Shown here one piece after another: positions 61,280-64,000 of a DNA stretch of 64,000 bases. Positions within the stretch are counted from its first letter, which is position 1; every line of letters starts with the position of its first letter. The notes under the pieces were generated by a model. That model saw only the letters and a list, made by a program, of their open reading frames with translations, had not been told where the DNA came from and ran no database searches. The translations under genes were made by a program, and so were the position numbers. The stretch spans positions 1-64,000 of the forward strand of contig NZ_QOHR01000012.1 of assembly GCF_003385555.1 (NCBI RefSeq), written 5' to 3'. The DNA is from Rhodosalinus sediminis. Lineage in GTDB: Bacteria > Pseudomonadota > Alphaproteobacteria > Rhodobacterales > Rhodobacteraceae.

Positions 61280-61524
61280 CTGCGCGTAGCCGACCGCACG
61301 CCGCCGGGGCAAGCGGCGAAAAGATACTTGGGAAACGGATGGTCGATCTGCCGGCGGCCGCAGGACTTTCGCCCGCGCCGGCCCAAAACAAGGCGGCACG
61401 CGTGACCGTGGCGGTCCAGCCCAGCGCGGCGGTGCGGAGACTGTCGCCGGATTGATCCAGCGCATTCCGGCCGGCACCGCGGGTCGGCTATCCTGACGCG
61501 TGAGCGTTTCGGAAAGGATATCGC

Positions 61525-62016
61525 ATGGCCCTGTTCCCGGTGTTTCTGCTGACCTGCGCCGCGGCGGGGATGGCGGGCGTCTTCTTTCGGCCCGGGGCGT
61601 GGTATCGCGGCCTCGACAAGCCCACCTGGACGCCGCCAAATCGGCTGTTCCCGGTGATCTGGGCGGTTCTCTACGTCCTGATCGCCCTTGCCGCGGCGCG
61701 CATCGCGGAGGTGCCGGACAACGACCTCGCGCTCGGGCTCTGGGGGCTGCAGATCACGATCAACACCCTGTGGTCCGGCGTATTCTTCGGCCTGCACCGG
61801 ATGCTGGCCGGGGCCCTGATCATTGCGGCGCTCTGGGTGACGGTCCTCGCCACGACGGTCGCCTTCTGGAGCCTCGACATGACCGCCGCGCTGATGATGG
61901 TGCCATACCTGATCTGGGGCACCTACGCGCTCGCGCTGAACACCTCCGTCTGGCTGCGCAACCGGGGCCGGGATGACGCGCAGAGGGACGAGGCCGCCGT
62001 GACAGGCAAGAGGTAG
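61525..62016 (+). CDS. tspO: TspO/MBR family protein
   Basis: A 163-residue membrane protein with five hydrophobic segments. The family signature is LDKPTWTPPNRLFPVIWAVLYVLIALAAARI (about residues 31-61), with further tryptophans in the third to fifth spans (WGLQITINTLWSGVFFGLHR). TspO proteins bind porphyrins and regulate tetrapyrrole or stress responses in alphaproteobacteria. The ATG at 61525 follows GGAAAGGATATC. It is divergent from the TetR gene, but 270 bases apart. Confidence 0.9.
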   Translation: MALFPVFLLTCAAAGMAGVFFRPGAWYRGLDKPTWTPPNRLFPVIWAVLYVLIALAAARIAEVPDNDLALGLWGLQITINTLWSGVFFGLHRMLAGALIIAALWVTVLATTVAFWSLDMTAALMMVPYLIWGTYALALNTSVWLRNRGRDDAQRDEAAVTGKR

Positions 62017-62190
62017 CCTTCAACCCAAATTATTTGCAATAGGCCGGTAGGGACGCGCCCCGCTTCCTCGACTGAGCTCACTTTGGACGGCTGAGTAACG
62101 ACCACCTCAAGCGGAAGAACCTTGTCACGAGGCATTCCAGACGGTAAAGTTCAACGAGGGTTACTTGGGCAGGAGGTCGAGCTTAAAATC

Positions 62191-62943
62191 ATGAAAAAGG
62201 ATAAACTCTTCTGGCTGCACATCAAGAAGAGCGCAGGCATCTCAACGCGAAAGATGCTTTATCCGTTGTATACTGAGGTCGATAGAGTGGAACGTCCGGC
62301 CTGCTTCATTCAGTCGATGGAAGAAGAATACAACGACATACTCAACAACTATCGTGTCGTTCTTGGTCAGTACCAATTTAGACGTTGCTTGTTTGCTCAA
62401 AAATTTCTTTATCCGCAAGATTTTGACCGACATCTCCGCGTCGCCTTCTCCAGAAACCCTTACGATCGCTGCCTAAGCCAGTTTTTCTACCTCTGGAACA
62501 AGAAGCGGCGCCTGAAACAACAATTACGCCTCCGCCTCTCCATGGCTCGTCAACTTAAGTTTCGAGGCGTCTTTAGGTATGATTTCACCCGCTTCCTCGA
62601 TGCTATTGAGGAGTGCCAAGAGTCGCCAGCGAACAGCTCTCCTTACGGACTTCACTTCCAGACGCACACGGCGGCAATGTGGCCCGACATCGTAGACGAT
62701 CACGGGCGCTGCCTACTCGACGTTATATTCAGACTCGAAGACCTCTTGCCCGGAGTCAATCATGTGCGCACAGCACTCGGACAACAACCGCTGGACGAGG
62801 CCGAGGCTGTCCATTCCAACAAGTCACAGAAGTCATTTTTTGAAATTCCAAGAGATCAGAAAAGGAAGATCGAGAATTTATTCAGCAAGGACTTTGAGAT
62901 ATATGAAGGCATGTGCGCAAGATTTGGCGGGTCATCATTTTGA
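62191..62943 (+). CDS. Sulfotransferase family 2-like protein
   Basis: A 250-residue protein resembling sulfotransferases that modify glycans. The 5'-phosphosulfate-binding loop LFWLHIKKSAGISTRKM (residues 4-20) is the HIPKTAGTS variant, and RVAFSRNPYDRCLSQFFYLW (about 85) is the 3'-phosphate site. The GC content is well below the neighbours, which suggests recent transfer. An AGGAGG site lies 14 bases before the ATG at 62191; a TTG at 62122 is the alternative start in the same frame. Confidence 0.78.
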   Translation: MKKDKLFWLHIKKSAGISTRKMLYPLYTEVDRVERPACFIQSMEEEYNDILNNYRVVLGQYQFRRCLFAQKFLYPQDFDRHLRVAFSRNPYDRCLSQFFYLWNKKRRLKQQLRLRLSMARQLKFRGVFRYDFTRFLDAIEECQESPANSSPYGLHFQTHTAAMWPDIVDDHGRCLLDVIFRLEDLLPGVNHVRTALGQQPLDEAEAVHSNKSQKSFFEIPRDQKRKIENLFSKDFEIYEGMCARFGGSSF

Positions 62944-63258
62944 GCATTTTTACGCGTTCCCGTTGGCGCGTTTTATGCGACCTTCACGCCGACATTAAAT
63001 CGCCTGAACGAAAAGGTTGATGTGGAGGTTGGCGCACAGAAGACGTTTCGCATCTCCGTTTTGCACGCGTACTACTTGCCCTCACCCTCGACTTTATTGC
63101 GAGCGCTGTCGATCAGCGATTTGAGTAAATCCTGCGAGCTTCGGGAGGGATGGGAAAGAATATTGCGCCTTCGAAGCGGGGTCGATCACACGCCTGCGAC
63201 GCAGGTGCATGAATACGCGCCCCATGAGCCACGCGAGCGCACCCCCAGCCGGGCAGCA
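62944..63258 (+). other. Intergenic region after the sulfotransferase-like gene
   Basis: About 315 bases of moderate GC without recognised features; the transition from the lower-GC sulfotransferase-like segment to normal host composition occurs here. Confidence 0.4.
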
Positions 63259-63276
63259 GGGCCGCTTGCGCGGCCC
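63259..63276 (-). terminator. Hairpin downstream of the 63289 gene
   Basis: GGGCCGC (63259-63265) pairs with GCGGCCC (63270-63276) around TTGC, 13 bases beyond the stop of the minus-strand gene. No T-run follows, so it may be a Rho-type or weak terminator. Confidence 0.45.
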
Positions 63277-63288
63277 CGCTTATCCGTC

Positions 63289-63669
63289 TCAGAACTCGAC
63301 CCCCTCGGCCTCGAAGGTCTCGATGGCGTGCGCGATCAACGCTCCGATGATTTCGAGCGCGGCGCCGCGTTCCGTCGTCTGCCAGATCGCCTTGTAAGGA
63401 TCGGGCGACCGCGCATTGGCGTAGGCCTCTTCACCCTTCATCCGCTCCTGGTCGACCGCCCGCAGGACAGGCTTCAAGAGCGCCAGACACGCGCCGAGGC
63501 GGCGGGCGTCGGTCGTCTCGGGGTCGAGCATGTCGTGATAGTGCGACATGGAGGGCGAAACGCTCGGGCCGCCCGGCGCCGGCTTGAAGGCGAGCAGATT
63601 GAGCCAGCGCGCAGCGAGCCGCGTCTTTTCGCGCGCAGCGGTGAGCGGGTCGGTCGTCGTCCGGTCCAT
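63289..63669 (-). CDS. Hypothetical protein (126 aa)
   Basis: A 126-residue helical protein (MDRTTTDPLTAAREKTRLA...) with ordered segments ARWLNLLAFKPAPGGPSVSPSMSHYHDMLDPETTDARRLGACLALLKPVL and YKAIWQTTERGAALEIIGALIAHAIETFEAEG. No family recognised. Its ATG overlaps the stop of the next gene upstream (TAATG), so the two are translationally coupled. Confidence 0.65.
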   Translation of the reverse strand: MDRTTTDPLTAAREKTRLAARWLNLLAFKPAPGGPSVSPSMSHYHDMLDPETTDARRLGACLALLKPVLRAVDQERMKGEEAYANARSPDPYKAIWQTTERGAALEIIGALIAHAIETFEAEGVEF

Positions 63670-64000
63670 TAGGCGGCCTCCTTGAAGCTCGTGATCCCCG
63701 CGAGACGCAGGGCCTCCAGCGCGCGCACACCGACGTCGACGATATCGGCGCAGAGCCGCGCATCGCGGCAACGCGGATCGTCCGGATCCAGCGCGATGAA
63801 GCGGCGCGCCTCGGGGGTGTCGCGTCCGTCGATGTGCTCGAGGAATAGGAGATCGCGCAGCGCCCGAAGGTCGGGCTGTCGCGCCACGAGGTCGTGACCT
63901 TCGCGCGCGGCGCGGACGACACGGTCGGCGCGGCGGCGCCAGTCCTCGCCGCCGAGCAGATCGGCCGCCGCGACGAGGCGGTCGCCGTCCGACCTGAGCC
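63669..64000 (-). CDS. Hypothetical protein, partial (start outside the window)
   Basis: The C-terminal 110 codons of a gene that enters from beyond base 64000 on the minus strand. The readable part is LVAAADLLGGEDWRRRADRVVRA..., then QPDLRALRDLLFLEHIDGRDTPEARRFIALDPDDPRCRDARLCADIVDVGVRALEAL. It is open without interruption to the window edge; the apparent GTG start at 63887 is not needed. It is coupled to the downstream hypothetical gene by a TAATG overlap. Function unknown. Confidence 0.6.
   Translation of the reverse strand, partial: LRSDGDRLVAAADLLGGEDWRRRADRVVRAAREGHDLVARQPDLRALRDLLFLEHIDGRDTPEARRFIALDPDDPRCRDARLCADIVDVGVRALEALRLAGITSFKEAA

Overview
The window comes from a very GC-rich alphaproteobacterium. 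It is most likely a member of the Rhodobacteraceae (Roseobacter/Rhodovulum-like): surE-pcm-nlpD, radA-cvpA-purF, alr-mlaE-mlaF, cysG-DUF2849-cysI-cysH-DUF934 and several small families I know mainly from Rhodobacterales are all present. Most of the window is dense core genome with ATGA/TGATG overlaps between operon partners. Species-level placement cannot be made from sequence reading alone.

Layout. (1) 1-5.2 kb: a MoxR ATPase, two GT2-type glycosyltransferase genes (one frameshifted) around an FkbM methyltransferase, and two lineage-restricted hypotheticals. (2) 5.2-8.7 kb: pyrC, pyrE and dnaB. (3) 9.2-15.8 kb: a DUF1194 VWA protein, then a PotFGHI-like polyamine-type ABC transporter (binding protein, ATPase, two permeases) coupled to a nitrilase-family amidohydrolase and convergent to an agmatinase-like ureohydrolase; together a plausible agmatine/putrescine uptake and catabolism locus. 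(4) 16-33.5 kb: cobC-cobS, alr, mlaE-mlaF, radA, cvpA, purF, bioY, an SDR, surE-pcm-nlpD, ygfZ, efp, a PopZ-like protein, tolC and a second PCMT.

(5) 33.7-39.85 kb: a compact, clearly AT-richer integrated element in tRNA-Cys(GCA), the most interesting part of the window. It carries a large tyrosine integrase, a DUF6641 protein, a putative HUH (rolling-circle Rep/relaxase-like) protein, a small DUF6626-like protein, a second catalytic-domain-only tyrosine recombinase, a tiny basic ORF and an apparently shortened gene. It also has a secreted protein of unknown function enclosed by a 110-bp direct repeat. A 19-bp dyad occurs four times in it, and paired TGYACACA/GTACACAG motifs sit at both ends. 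No capsid, portal or terminase gene is visible, so it looks like a self-replicating integrative element or phage satellite.

(6) 40-47.5 kb: an accessory stretch with a DMT exporter, an ArsR regulator with permease and transglutaminase-like protein, an AT-rich orphan MreB-like gene, decayed IS1380-type transposase pieces and a toxin-antitoxin pair. (7) 47.5-52 kb: a second cysH and a GDP-mannose/GDP-fucose set (gmd frameshifted, fcl, manC). (8) 52-62 kb: a GcvT-fold protein and the assimilatory sulfate reduction cluster (fpr, DUF934, cysH, cysI, DUF2849, cysG) divergent from an SbtA-like permease, then a TetR regulator and tspO. (9) 62-64 kb: a lower-GC sulfotransferase-like gene and two coupled hypotheticals, the last running off the window.
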